NCBI RefSeq assembly: GCF_900116645.1
Contig: NZ_FPBO01000014.1
Span: 62,001-126,000 of the forward strand
Origin: Pseudoduganella namucuonensis
GTDB taxonomy: Bacteria; Pseudomonadota; Gammaproteobacteria; Burkholderiales; Burkholderiaceae_D
Direction: 5' to 3'
Length of the DNA: 64,000 bases
Numbering within the stretch: position 1 is the stretch's first letter; every line of letters begins with the position of its first letter. Below are positions 34,524-43,167 of this stretch, piece after piece. Position numbers and translations under genes: made by a program. The notes beneath the pieces were generated by a model. That model saw only the letters and a program-made list of their open reading frames with translations, was not told the DNA's origin and made no database searches.

Positions 34524-35389
34524 GCGTCCTTCCGCTTGCCGCGCAGGTTGTCGATCAGCAGGTTCACGCCGATGGTCAGCGTGGCGATGGCCAGCGCCGG
34601 CATCAGCACGGCGGGCGCGCCCTCGGGCAGGCCGCCGATGTTCTCGCGCACCAGCGAGCCCCAGTCGGCCTCCGGCGGCTGCACGCCCAGGCTGAGGAAG
34701 GACAGGCCGCTCAGCAGCAGCACGGTGAACACGAAGCGCAGGCCGAAGTCGGCCAGCACCGGCCGTATCATGTTGGGCAGGATCTCGACGCAGCCGATAT
34801 AGGCCATGCCTTCGCCGCGGGCGCGGGCCGCCTGCACGAATTCCATGGCCTGCACGTTGACGGCCAGCGCGCGGGCGATGCGGTAGGCTCCGGGCAGGAA
34901 GCCGATCGCCGCGGTCAGGATCAGCACCGGCACCGAGGAGCCGAAGGAGGCCACCATCATCAGCGCGAACATCTTGCTGGGGATGGAGATCAGCGCGTCC
35001 AGCGCGCGGCTCAGGCCGGCGTCCGCCCAGCCGCCGGCGACGGCGGCGTACAGGCCGAGCAGGGTGCCGCAGCCGCTGGCCAGCACCGTCGAGGCCAGCG
35101 CCAGCGCCACCGTGTAGCGGGCGCCGTACAGGATGCGGCTGAGCATGTCGCGCCCGAGGTAGTCGGTCCCCAGCGGGAACTGGGCGCTGACGACGCCGAA
35201 CACCTCGGGGTCGACGATGGCGGCGGCGTCGTGCGGCGCCATCGCCGGGCCGGCCACGGTGACGACCAGCCAGAACAGCACGATGGCCAGGCCCAGCAGG
35301 CCGGAGGGCGGCAGCGCGGACAGCAGGCGCTTGCCGGGGCGCGCCCGCGCTGGCGCGGACGGAACGGGGGTGAGGGCGGGAGTGGTCAT
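34520..35389 (-). CDS. ABC importer permease, DppC/OppC type
   Basis: A 289-residue inner-membrane permease. A proline-rich cytosolic N-terminus (MTTPALTPVPSAPARARPG) precedes the first helix; then come the family's periplasmic segment FPLGTDYLGRDMLSRILYGAR and the cytoplasmic EAA-like loop VQAARARGEGMAYIGCVEILPN, and the tail LGVQPPEADWGSLVRE. It pairs with the next permease and the fused ATPase. It overlaps the dppB-like gene by 4 bp. Confidence 0.93.
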   Translation of the reverse strand: MTTPALTPVPSAPARARPGKRLLSALPPSGLLGLAIVLFWLVVTVAGPAMAPHDAAAIVDPEVFGVVSAQFPLGTDYLGRDMLSRILYGARYTVALALASTVLASGCGTLLGLYAAVAGGWADAGLSRALDALISIPSKMFALMMVASFGSSVPVLILTAAIGFLPGAYRIARALAVNVQAMEFVQAARARGEGMAYIGCVEILPNMIRPVLADFGLRFVFTVLLLSGLSFLSLGVQPPEADWGSLVRENIGGLPEGAPAVLMPALAIATLTIGVNLLIDNLRGKRKDA

Positions 35390-36342
35390 ATGTTTCGCAG
35401 CCTTGGGTTGGAGACGATCGCGCAGATGTCGGCCAGCATCACCAGCAGCAGGTAGGCGCCGCAGAAGATCATGGCGCAGGCCTGCACCAGCGGGATGTCG
35501 CGGGTGGTGACGGCGTCGATCATCAGGTTGGCGATGCCGGGATAGTTGAAGATGCTCTCGACGATCAGCACGCCCCCCAGCAGGTAGGACAGGCTGAGGG
35601 CGACCGCGTTGGCGATCGGGCCGATGGCGTTGGGCAGCGCGTGGGTGAGCACGATGCGCACCGGGCGCGCGCCTTTGAGGCGCGCCATCTCGACGTAGGG
35701 GGAGCGCAGCTGGTCGATCACGGCTGCGCGCGTCATGCGCGCCATCTGCGCCACGATCACGCAGCACAGCGTGAACACCGGCATGGCGTAGGCCTTGAGG
35801 AACTGGCCCAGGTTGACGATGTCGGCCGTGTGCGACAGCGCCGACAGCCAGCGCAGCTTGACGGCGAACAGCAGCACCGCCAGCGTGGCGATCAGGAACT
35901 CGGGCACCGACACCAGCGACACGGCCAGCATGTTCATGCCGCGGTCGAACGGCGAACCGCGGAACATGGCCGAGACGATGCCCAGCGCGAGCGCCAGCGG
36001 CACCGAGACCAGCGCGGTGGCGCCGGCCAGCACCAGGGAGCTGGGCAGGCGTTTGCCGATCAGTTCCGAGATCGGCTGGCCGTTGACCAGCGAGCTGCCG
36101 GCGTCGCCTTGCAGCATGCCGCCCAGCCAGCGCGCGTAGCGCTCCGGCGCCGGCTGGTCCAGCCCGAACTGGGCCCGCAGCGCCGCCACCGCCTCCGGCG
36201 TGGCGGCCTGGCCCAGCGATTCCTCGGCCGCGTCGCCCGGCAGCAGGTTGGTGATGCCGAACACCACCACGGAGACGATCAGCAGCGTCAGGGCGCCTAT
36301 GCCCAGGCGGCTGAGCAGCAGTTTGCCTATAGTTGAATTCAT
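35386..36342 (-). CDS. ABC importer permease, DppB/OppB type
   Basis: A 318-residue permease with the standard N-terminal helix (LLLSRLGIGALTLLIVSVVVFGI), the FGLDQPAPERYARWL periplasmic segment, and the EAA-like loop YVEMARLKGARPVRIVLTHALPNAI. It starts 10 bp after the oxidase gene. No periplasmic binding protein gene is in this operon; the candidate is the orphan at 50731-52296. Confidence 0.94.
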   Translation of the reverse strand: MNSTIGKLLLSRLGIGALTLLIVSVVVFGITNLLPGDAAEESLGQAATPEAVAALRAQFGLDQPAPERYARWLGGMLQGDAGSSLVNGQPISELIGKRLPSSLVLAGATALVSVPLALALGIVSAMFRGSPFDRGMNMLAVSLVSVPEFLIATLAVLLFAVKLRWLSALSHTADIVNLGQFLKAYAMPVFTLCCVIVAQMARMTRAAVIDQLRSPYVEMARLKGARPVRIVLTHALPNAIGPIANAVALSLSYLLGGVLIVESIFNYPGIANLMIDAVTTRDIPLVQACAMIFCGAYLLLVMLADICAIVSNPRLRNI

Positions 36343-36352
36343 CCCGGAGGCC

Positions 36353-37627
36353 TCAGTGTAGTTTGTCCTGCAGTTTGTAATAGGCGCCCACCAGCGGCAG
36401 GAACCACGCTTTGCCGTGATAGCCGGGGATCGCCGGCCAGTCCAGGCCGCGCCACGGATTGCTGTCGGCCTGGCCCGCCATCACCTCGGCCATCTTCTGG
36501 CCCATGTGCACCGACATCTGCACGCCATGGCCGCTGTAGCCCAGCGAATAGAACATGCCCTCGTGTTCGCCCGCCCGCGGCAGGCGGTCGGCCGTCATGT
36601 CCACCAGGCCGCCCCAGCAGTAATCGATGGCGGTGCCGTCCAGCTCCGGGAACAGGCCCACCATGGTGTCGGCCAGGATGCGGCCGCTCTTGGCGTCGGA
36701 CTTGGGGTTGGACAGCGCGAAGCGCGCGCGGCCGCCGAACAGCAGGCGGTTGTCCGGCGTGATGCGGAAGTAGTTGCCGATGTTCTTGGTGGTGACGTAG
36801 TTGCGCCGGGTCGGCAGGATGCCGTCGATCAGCGCCGCCGGCAGCGGCGCGGTGGCGATGATGAAGCTGCCCACCGACACCAGGCGCCGGCGGAAGTAGC
36901 CGAACGGTCCCAGGCTGGAATTGCCGGTGGCGAGGAAGACCTGCTGCGCGTCGATGGCGCCGCGCGCCGACGTCAGGCGGTAGCCGCCGGCGGTGCGCTC
37001 GATGTTCTGGACGGCGGCGTCCTGGTAGACGCGGGCGCCGGCGCGCACCGCCGCCTCGGCCAGGCCGACGCCGAATTTACCCATGTGCATCTGGGCGCCC
37101 TGGCGCTGCAGCAGGCCGCCGTGGAAGCCGGTGGCGCGGATCTCGTCGTCCAGGCGCGCGCGCGGTATCAGCTCGATGCCGGGATCGACGCCGTCGCGCA
37201 AGCGGTCGTAGGCGCGCTCCAGCTTGGCGAAATGCTCGGGCTTGGCGGCCAGTTTCAGTTTGCCGCAGCGGTGGAAGTCGCAATCGATGTGTTCCTTCTC
37301 GACCAGCCGTTCGACCGTGTCCACGGCCGCGTCGTAGGCCCGGTAGAAGGCGCGGGCCTGGTCCTCGCCGAGGCGGGCGGCCAGGTCGGCGTAGTCGTGC
37401 GCCAGGCCGGTGTTGCACTGGCCGCCGTTGCGGCCGGAGGCCTCGCCGGCGACGCGGCCCGCCTCCAGCAGCACCACGGAGGCGCCGCGCCTGGCCAGCG
37501 CCAGCGCCGCCGACAGGCCGGTGAAACCGCCGCCCACCACCACGACATCGGCGCGCGGCACCACCGGACCCTGTGCCGCCCCCGTGAAGGGCGGCGCCGT
37601 ATCGAGCCAATATGATTCCAGCTTCAT
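36353..37627 (-). CDS. FAD-dependent amine oxidase, PuuB/gamma-glutamylputrescine-oxidase-like
   Basis: A 424-residue DAO-family flavoprotein and first gene of the operon. It has the typical N-terminus SYWLDTAPPF, the FAD motif VVVVGGGFTGLSAALALARRG (start VVVVGGGFTG), GRNGGQCNTGLAHD, and the C-terminal GLVDMTADRLPRAGEHEGMFYSLGYSGHGVQMS region. Homologs such as PuuB and OrdL oxidise secondary or terminal amines to an aldehyde plus amine, giving ammonia or an amino acid and H2O2. The divergent aldehyde dehydrogenase would oxidise the aldehyde. The GAGGAG site before the ATG at 37627 decides the start. The palindromic control element lies 137-157 bp upstream. Confidence 0.92.
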   Translation of the reverse strand: MKLESYWLDTAPPFTGAAQGPVVPRADVVVVGGGFTGLSAALALARRGASVVLLEAGRVAGEASGRNGGQCNTGLAHDYADLAARLGEDQARAFYRAYDAAVDTVERLVEKEHIDCDFHRCGKLKLAAKPEHFAKLERAYDRLRDGVDPGIELIPRARLDDEIRATGFHGGLLQRQGAQMHMGKFGVGLAEAAVRAGARVYQDAAVQNIERTAGGYRLTSARGAIDAQQVFLATGNSSLGPFGYFRRRLVSVGSFIIATAPLPAALIDGILPTRRNYVTTKNIGNYFRITPDNRLLFGGRARFALSNPKSDAKSGRILADTMVGLFPELDGTAIDYCWGGLVDMTADRLPRAGEHEGMFYSLGYSGHGVQMSVHMGQKMAEVMAGQADSNPWRGLDWPAIPGYHGKAWFLPLVGAYYKLQDKLH

Positions 37628-37738
37628 TCCTGCTCCTCGCTCATTTGATCTTGGACGCATCGTTCGGGATGCGTTTTGCTAAATCCATTACACCATGGCG
37701 GGGGCTGCGCAATATTCCGTATTGAGCGACCGGCGAGA

Positions 37739-37784
37739 CACAAACGACGGTTTTGACGGGTGGGCGCAGCACACATTGCTGCGC
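37739..37784. promoter_or_regulatory. Lrp-type palindromic element A (matches element upstream of the orphan binding protein)
   Basis: Perfect 8-bp arms GCGCAGCA (37764-37771) and TGCTGCGC (37777-37784) with a 5-bp centre CACAT. The flanking CACAAACGACGGTTTT (37739-37754) recurs, at identical spacing, at 52383-52398. Over 44 bp the two elements agree at 33 positions without gaps. A GCA-N5-TGC palindrome of this size suits an Lrp/AsnC-family dimer. Confidence 0.65.
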
Positions 37785-37856
37785 GCGCGCCGGGCCGCGC
37801 CCCGCGCCGAAACGCCGCCTTCCCCCTCGTGGGCGCCCGAAGCAGGATCTACGGTT

Positions 37857-37934
37857 GGGCGCCGAACAACACAAGCTTGCGTGTGCAACGGCGCCCTCGG
37901 CCACATTAAATGCTGCGGCTTCGGGCGTAGCATT
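37857..37934 (+). promoter_or_regulatory. Two consecutive hairpins in the possible 5' leader of the aldehyde dehydrogenase gene
   Basis: First, GGGCGCCG (37857-37864) pairs with CGGCGCCC (37889-37896) around a 24-nt loop containing ACAC/GTGT. Second, AATGCTGCGGC (37909-37919) and GGCGTAGCATT (37924-37934) pair around a UUCG tetraloop, with one G-G mismatch and one G-U pair. The second hairpin ends 45 bp before the ATG. The hairpins act as RNA only if transcription starts upstream of about 37857, which I cannot show. Confidence 0.4.
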
Positions 37935-37979
37935 CGGATATGCAGTTTTTATTCCAGTTTACACACAAGGACCCTCGCC

Positions 37980-39452
37980 ATGCATAGTATCGATCCAGAC
38001 AGCATCCAGTTCAACCGCGGCCATTTCATCGGGGGGCGCGCGGTCGCGGGAAGAATTGAAATGGACGTGCGCCGGCCGTCGGACAACCGCGTCTACGGCG
38101 GCCTGCCGGTGGCCGACCAGGACCTCGTCGACATGGCCGTGCAGAACGCCTGGACCGCCTTCAAGACCAGCGGCTGGGCCCGGCAGGCGCCGCGCGACCG
38201 CGCCCGCGTGCTGCGCCGCTGGGCGGACCTGATCGAGGCCGACGCCGGCCTGGCGGCGCTGGAGGCGGTGGGCTCGACCCGCCCCATCGCCAACGCCGTC
38301 GGCTGGGACGTGCCCTTCACCGCCGAGGGCATCCGCTTCTTCGCCGAGTTCGCCGACAAGGTGGGCGGCGACGTGGCCGCCACCCGCGCCGACACCCTGG
38401 GCATGACGGTGGCCGAGCCGTACGGCGTGATCGGCGCCATCGCGCCGTGGAACTTCCCGCTGGTGATGGCGTCCTGGAAGATAGGGCCGGCGCTGGCGGC
38501 CGGCAACGCGGTGGTGCTCAAGCCCTCCGAGCTGACGCCGTATTCCGCCGTGCGCCTGGCCGAGCTGGCGATCGAGGCCGGCATGCCGCCCGGGATCTTC
38601 AACGTGATCCAGGGCGACGGCCGCGTCACCGGCGACGCGCTGGTGCGCCACCCGCGCGTCGCCAAGGTCACCTTCACCGGCTCCACCCGCACCGGCAGCG
38701 CCATCATGGCCGCCTGCGCGCAGACCGGCACCAAGCCGGTGACGCTGGAACTGGGCGGCAAGAGCCCGCAACTGGTGTTCGCCGACGCGCCCGACCTGGA
38801 CAAGGTGGCGCGCATGGTGGCCGGCGCCATCGCCGGCAACGCCGGGCAGGTGTGCGTGGCCGGCTCGCGGCTGATCGTGCAGCGCGAGGTCGCCGAGCGC
38901 TTCGTGGCCGGCGTGAGCCAGGCCTTCGCGGCCATGCGGGCCGGCCACACCTGGCGCGCCGACACCACGCTCTCGCCCATCATCACCCCCGCGGACGCGC
39001 AGCGCATCGACGGCATGGTGCAGCGCACCGTGCAGGCGGGCGCGCAACTGGCGGCCGGCGGCAAGCTGGCGGCGGTGGAGGGCGAGGGGGCCTACTACGA
39101 GCCCACCATCCTGACCGGCGTGACCGAGGGCATGGAGGCGGTGCGCGACGAGATCTTCGGCCCGGTGCTGACGGTGCAGGTGTTCGACGACGAGGACGAG
39201 GCGCTGGCCCTGGGCGACCATCCATCGTACGGGCTGGCCGCCGGCGTGCATACCTCGGATATCGGCCGCGCGCTGCGCTGCGCGCAGCGGCTGGAGGCGG
39301 GCACGGTGTGGATAAACCGCTACGGCCGCAGCGACGATTTCGTGCTGCCCACCGGCGGCTTCAAGCGCTCCGGCATGGGCAAGGACCTGGGCCGCCAGGC
39401 CTACGAGGCGAACCTCAGGTTCAAGACCGTGCTGGTGGACTTCATGCGCTAA
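37980..39452 (+). CDS. NAD(P)-dependent aldehyde dehydrogenase
   Basis: A 490-residue aldehyde dehydrogenase. It has the family motifs APWNFPLVMASWKIGPALAAGN (start APWNFPL), GFTGST-type VTFTGSTRTG, LELGGKSPQ with the general-base Glu, NAGQVCVAGSR with the catalytic Cys, and EIFGPVLTV. It most resembles the group acting on gamma-aminobutyraldehyde-like or hydroxy-aldehyde substrates, but substrate is not determinable. It diverges from the amine oxidase operon, so it is the likely sink for the aldehyde made by the PuuB-like enzyme. The start is the ATG at 37980. Confidence 0.94.
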   Translation: MHSIDPDSIQFNRGHFIGGRAVAGRIEMDVRRPSDNRVYGGLPVADQDLVDMAVQNAWTAFKTSGWARQAPRDRARVLRRWADLIEADAGLAALEAVGSTRPIANAVGWDVPFTAEGIRFFAEFADKVGGDVAATRADTLGMTVAEPYGVIGAIAPWNFPLVMASWKIGPALAAGNAVVLKPSELTPYSAVRLAELAIEAGMPPGIFNVIQGDGRVTGDALVRHPRVAKVTFTGSTRTGSAIMAACAQTGTKPVTLELGGKSPQLVFADAPDLDKVARMVAGAIAGNAGQVCVAGSRLIVQREVAERFVAGVSQAFAAMRAGHTWRADTTLSPIITPADAQRIDGMVQRTVQAGAQLAAGGKLAAVEGEGAYYEPTILTGVTEGMEAVRDEIFGPVLTVQVFDDEDEALALGDHPSYGLAAGVHTSDIGRALRCAQRLEAGTVWINRYGRSDDFVLPTGGFKRSGMGKDLGRQAYEANLRFKTVLVDFMR

Positions 39453-39522
39453 GATCACGTGTTGAAATCGCGCGCTAAAACAGTGCGCCGCGCGCCCGCT
39501 GTCGGGCCGCGCCACCGCCGGC

Positions 39523-39599
39523 GGCACCGTTCCGGTGCGGCTAGCAAAACGGCAGCAAGTTGTGCTGCCGGGCGGATGGAAAACACATATTTGCGTTTT
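39523..39599 (+). promoter_or_regulatory. Cluster of three inverted repeats upstream of the siderophore-type TonB receptor
   Basis: Three inverted repeats occur in sequence: GCACC-N5-GGTGC (39524-39538), GGCAGCA-AGTTG-TGCTGCC (39551-39569, perfect 7-bp arms, the same GCA-N5-TGC core as the Lrp-type elements), and AAAACACA-N4-TGCGTTTT (39580-39599, one mismatch). They lie 101-178 bp before the ATG of the receptor gene and after the dehydrogenase stop. The middle one could also act as a hairpin after the dehydrogenase gene, but there is no T tract. Confidence 0.45.
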
Positions 39600-39700
39600 G
39601 TGACAGGGCGATTACAGGATAAACCGGCGATACAGCCGTGATGTAATCGTTAGCAGTAGACGCCTTACCAAGTACATTCACACCTAACTAGGAGTTTGTC

Positions 39701-41866
39701 ATGTATCCCACTCGTCACCGCACCCTGGCCCTTTTCCTGGCCGCGACCTATCCCCTGGCCGCGTTCGCGGCGGACGCCGAACCCGCCGCCGAACCGGCCG
39801 CCGCCACTGAAAGCGCGGCGGCCGCGCCCCAGGCCGAGGCCGACAACAACAAGCGGGAAGTGGTGGTGGTGAAGGCGTCCCGCCAGAACTACCGCGCGCT
39901 GTCCGCCACCGGCGCGACCAAGACCGATACCTTGCTGAAGGACCTGCCGCAGAGCGTGCGCGTGCTGACGGCCGACCTGCTGAAGGACGTGGGCGTGACC
40001 AACCTGGCCAGCGCGCTGGACCTGTCCAGCGGCATCTCGCGCCAGAGCAACCTGGGCGGCCTGTGGGACAGCTACGCCATGCGCGGCTTCACCGGCGATC
40101 CCAACTTCGGCTCCGACTACCTGGTGAACGGCTTCAGCTCCAGCCGCGGCTACAACGGCCTGCGCGATTCGGCCAGCACCGCCAGCGTGGAAGTGCTCAA
40201 GGGCCCGGCCTCCGCGCTGTACGGCCGGGGCGAACCGGGCGGCACGGTCAACATCACCACCAAGAAGCCGCGCTTCGAGCCGAACTATTCGATCGACCTG
40301 TCGGCGGGCAGCTACAGCACCTACCGCGGCGCCGTGGACCTGACGGGCGGCGTCACCGAGTCCGTGGCCTACCGCCTGAACGCGGCCTACGAGAAGGGCG
40401 ACAGCTTCCGCGACACCATCAGCACCGAGCGCAGCTTCTTCTCGCCGTCCTTCATCTGGCTGATCGGCGACAGCACCACGCTGTCCTACGAGGTCGAGGC
40501 CAGCGAACAGCGCGTGCCCTTCGACCGCGGCGTGGTGGCGGTGGGCGGCGTGCTGGGGCTGGTGCCCAATTCGCGCTTCCTGGGCGAACCGAAGGACGGC
40601 CCGACCGTGGTGAAATCGCTGGGCCACCAGGTCTTCCTGCAGCACGAGTTCAACGATCAGTGGAAGCTGCAATCCGGCCTGTCCTACCGCGACAGTGAGC
40701 TGAAGGGCTTCTCGACGGAGGCGAACAACCTGCTGGCCGACGGCCGCACCTTGCGCCGCCAGCGCCGCCACCGCGACTTCTCGGCCACCGACGTCTCCGG
40801 CCGCGTCGAGGTGCTGGGCAAGTTCAGCACCGGCGCCGTCGTGCACAACGTGCTGGTGGGCGCGGACGCCTACCGCTTCGACGACCGCCGCGTGCAGCTG
40901 CGCCGCAACCCGAACGCCACCAATCCGTACGCGATCGACATCTACAACCCGGTCTACGGCGGCGTGGCCGATCCGCTCACGCTGTCCATCGACACCAAGG
41001 AAAGCCAACGCGCGCACTCCTTCTACGCGCAGGACCAGGTGGACCTGACGGACCAGTGGAAGGCGCTGCTGGGCATACGCTCGGACAGCTACGACCAGAC
41101 GGTGACCAACTATCGCCTGAACGTCTCGAACACGCAGTCGCTCAGCGCGACCAGCCCGCGCCTCGGTCTGGTGTACCAGCCGCTGAAGACCATCTCCCTG
41201 TACGCCACGGCGGCCAAGGGCTTCCGCCCCAACAGCGGCATCAGCCTGGACAACAAGGCCTTCCCGGCCGAGGAAAGCCGCTCGTACGAGGTCGGCGGCA
41301 AGCTGGAAACGGCGGACGGCAAGATCACCGGCACGCTGGCGCTGTACAAGATCAGCAAGGAGAACGTGCTGACCACCAATCCGGTCAACACCGACTTCTC
41401 GATCTCGGCCGGCGAAGTGGGCAGCAAGGGCGTGGAGCTGGACGTGTCGGGCGAGATCTTCCCCAACGTGCGCATGGCCGCCGCCTACGCCTACACCGAC
41501 GCCACCGTCACCAAGGGCGACAACACCATCGTCACCGGCAGCCGCTTTCCCAACGTGCCCAAGCACAGCGGCACGCTGGTGCTCACGCCGACCTTCAAGG
41601 TGGGCACGGGCACCGCGACGCTGGGCGGCGGCCTGAACTACGTGGGCGAACGCCTGGGCGACGTGGCCATCTCCAGCAACTTCCGCCTGCCGGCCTACAC
41701 CACCGCCAAGCTGATCTCGTCCTGGTCGCCGAACAAGAAGCTGCGCCTCGCGCTGAACGTGGACAACCTGTTCAACAAGCGCTACTACGCGAGCTCGTAC
41801 AGCCAGGTCTGGGTCGCCCCCGGCACCGAACGCACCATCACCCTGAACCTGAACTACAAATTCTGA
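39701..41866 (+). CDS. TonB-dependent siderophore-type receptor
   Basis: A 721-residue receptor with a signal peptide ending AFAAD, a 25-residue Ala/Glu/Pro-rich linker, a TonB box REVVVVKA, and a plug of the FhuA/FpvA type: KTDTLLKDLPQSVRVLTADLL, MRGFTGDPNFGSDYLVNGF, VEVLKGPASALYGRGEPGGTVNITTKKP. The barrel ends in ITLNLNYKF with the C-terminal Phe. These receptors import ferric siderophores or other metal chelates. It is followed within 20 bp by a DUF4198 protein, so it belongs to a small metal-related operon. Confidence 0.94.
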   Translation: MYPTRHRTLALFLAATYPLAAFAADAEPAAEPAAATESAAAAPQAEADNNKREVVVVKASRQNYRALSATGATKTDTLLKDLPQSVRVLTADLLKDVGVTNLASALDLSSGISRQSNLGGLWDSYAMRGFTGDPNFGSDYLVNGFSSSRGYNGLRDSASTASVEVLKGPASALYGRGEPGGTVNITTKKPRFEPNYSIDLSAGSYSTYRGAVDLTGGVTESVAYRLNAAYEKGDSFRDTISTERSFFSPSFIWLIGDSTTLSYEVEASEQRVPFDRGVVAVGGVLGLVPNSRFLGEPKDGPTVVKSLGHQVFLQHEFNDQWKLQSGLSYRDSELKGFSTEANNLLADGRTLRRQRRHRDFSATDVSGRVEVLGKFSTGAVVHNVLVGADAYRFDDRRVQLRRNPNATNPYAIDIYNPVYGGVADPLTLSIDTKESQRAHSFYAQDQVDLTDQWKALLGIRSDSYDQTVTNYRLNVSNTQSLSATSPRLGLVYQPLKTISLYATAAKGFRPNSGISLDNKAFPAEESRSYEVGGKLETADGKITGTLALYKISKENVLTTNPVNTDFSISAGEVGSKGVELDVSGEIFPNVRMAAAYAYTDATVTKGDNTIVTGSRFPNVPKHSGTLVLTPTFKVGTGTATLGGGLNYVGERLGDVAISSNFRLPAYTTAKLISSWSPNKKLRLALNVDNLFNKRYYASSYSQVWVAPGTERTITLNLNYKF

Positions 41867-41883
41867 ACCGGAGCGCATCGATC

Positions 41884-42636
41884 ATGAAGAAACTGAACAA
41901 GGCGGCAACCCTCATCGCGCTGGCCGCGTCGCTGGCCGGCGGCCTGGCCGCGGCGCCGGCGCAGGCGCACGGCATCTGGTTCGCGCAGCGCGCCACGCAA
42001 CTGGCCTTCCTGTACGGGGTGGGCGCGGACGACCTGGATTCGCTCAAGCGCCTGCCGCAGGTGACCAGCGTGACGGGCTACGACAACGCCGGCAAGCCGG
42101 TGGCCACCGGCCTGCAGCCCGACGGCCGCCTGGTGCTGGTGAACCTGGAGAACCAGCCGGCGGTGGTGGCGGCTGTGCTGGACAACGGCACCTGGAGCCG
42201 CACGCCGGACGGCAAGTGGCACAAGAAGGGCAAGGACGAGGTGCCGACCGCGGTGCTGAGCGAGCGCACCATCAAGTACGGCGTGCACCTGCGCGCGCCG
42301 CTGGCGGCGCCGCTGGGCGCGCTGCCGGGCCACACGCTGCAGCTGTCGCCGGTGGACGCCGCGCTGCCGGCGATGCTGGGCCAGCCGATCAAGTTGCGCG
42401 TGCTGTACCAGGGCAAGCCGGTGGCCGGCGCCAAGATACTGCACGATTTCCTCAACGACCCGGACGGCGCGCCCGTCGTGAGCGGCGCGGACGGCATCGT
42501 CACGCTCCCGGTGCGCAACCAGGGCTTGAACGTGATCGTGGCGGTCTACGAGTCGCCTTCGGACCAGCCCACGAAGTACTCCCGCATCGAGCACCTGGCG
42601 TCGCTGTCCTTCGTGCTGGCGCACGCCCCTGAATAA
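41884..42636 (+). CDS. DUF4198 exported protein (NikM-like, predicted metal binding)
   Basis: A 250-residue periplasmic protein with a signal peptide ending AQA just before HGIWF, so the mature chain would begin with His. DUF4198 members accompany nickel, cobalt or other metal uptake systems. Beta-sandwich-like segments include TVTLPVRNQGLNVIVAVYES (C-terminal, read here as VTLPVRNQGLNVIVAVY). Position directly after a TonB receptor supports a periplasmic metal or chelate-handling role. RBS CGGAGC precedes the ATG loosely (17 bp after the receptor stop). Confidence 0.85.
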   Translation: MKKLNKAATLIALAASLAGGLAAAPAQAHGIWFAQRATQLAFLYGVGADDLDSLKRLPQVTSVTGYDNAGKPVATGLQPDGRLVLVNLENQPAVVAAVLDNGTWSRTPDGKWHKKGKDEVPTAVLSERTIKYGVHLRAPLAAPLGALPGHTLQLSPVDAALPAMLGQPIKLRVLYQGKPVAGAKILHDFLNDPDGAPVVSGADGIVTLPVRNQGLNVIVAVYESPSDQPTKYSRIEHLASLSFVLAHAPE

Positions 42637-42657
42637 TCGAACCGCAAAGGAATCGTG

Positions 42658-43035
42658 ATGAAAAAGATACTTGGAATGATCGTCCTGGCCACGGCATCCC
42701 TGGCCTCCGGCCTGGCGGGCGCGCACGGCTCGCCCGTCGCCAACCACGGCGGCATGGTGCAGGCGGTGGGCGAGACCTGGCTGGAGCTGGTGGTCAAGGG
42801 CGACAAGGTGGAGCTGTACGTGCAGGACGACGGCGACGACATGCCGGCGGCCGACATGGGCGGCAAGGTGACCATCGTGAAGGGCGCGGCCAAGTCCGAA
42901 TTCGCGCTCAAGCCGGCCGGCGGCAACAAGCTTGAGGCGCAGGCGCCGGGCGCGGTCAAGGGCAGCAAGGTGCTGGCCGTGCTGATCCTGGCGGACAAGA
43001 AGACCAAGGTCAGCGCCGGCTTCGACATCAAATAG
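42658..43035 (+). CDS. Small exported protein, predicted mature N-terminal His
   Basis: A 125-residue protein with a signal peptide ending LAGA followed by HGSPVANHGG, so the mature chain would start with His-Gly and carries a second nearby His. The rest is a single small beta domain (VELYVQDDGDDMPAADMGGKV, abridged; KSEFALKPAGGNKLEAQAPG). I know no family name for it. AAAGG lies 7 bp before the ATG at 42658; a GTG at 42655 is less well placed. It is the third gene of the TonB receptor operon and probably binds metal in the periplasm (inference). Confidence 0.75.
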   Translation: MKKILGMIVLATASLASGLAGAHGSPVANHGGMVQAVGETWLELVVKGDKVELYVQDDGDDMPAADMGGKVTIVKGAAKSEFALKPAGGNKLEAQAPGAVKGSKVLAVLILADKKTKVSAGFDIK

Positions 43036-43167
43036 GGCGCGGATGCGACAGTGGCTCGCCAGTCCATGCGATTGGCTCGCGGGGCCACGCCGCCGATGAT
43101 CAACGGCGGCGCCCTCCGTGGTGAAATGGTGTTCACGACAACATCACCCACCAAGGAGACCTCGAAG

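Larger units (their letters stand above)
37628..37979. other. 352-bp divergent control region between the oxidase operon and aldehyde dehydrogenase
   Basis: No credible small gene. It contains, left to right, the inverted repeat CAATA-N5-TATTG (37710-37724), the 44-bp element with the GCGCAGCA-N5-TGCTGCGC palindrome (37739-37784), a GC stem with 8-bp arms (37857-37896) and a UUCG-capped hairpin (37909-37934). The last two are in the likely leader of the rightward gene. Confidence 0.7.
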
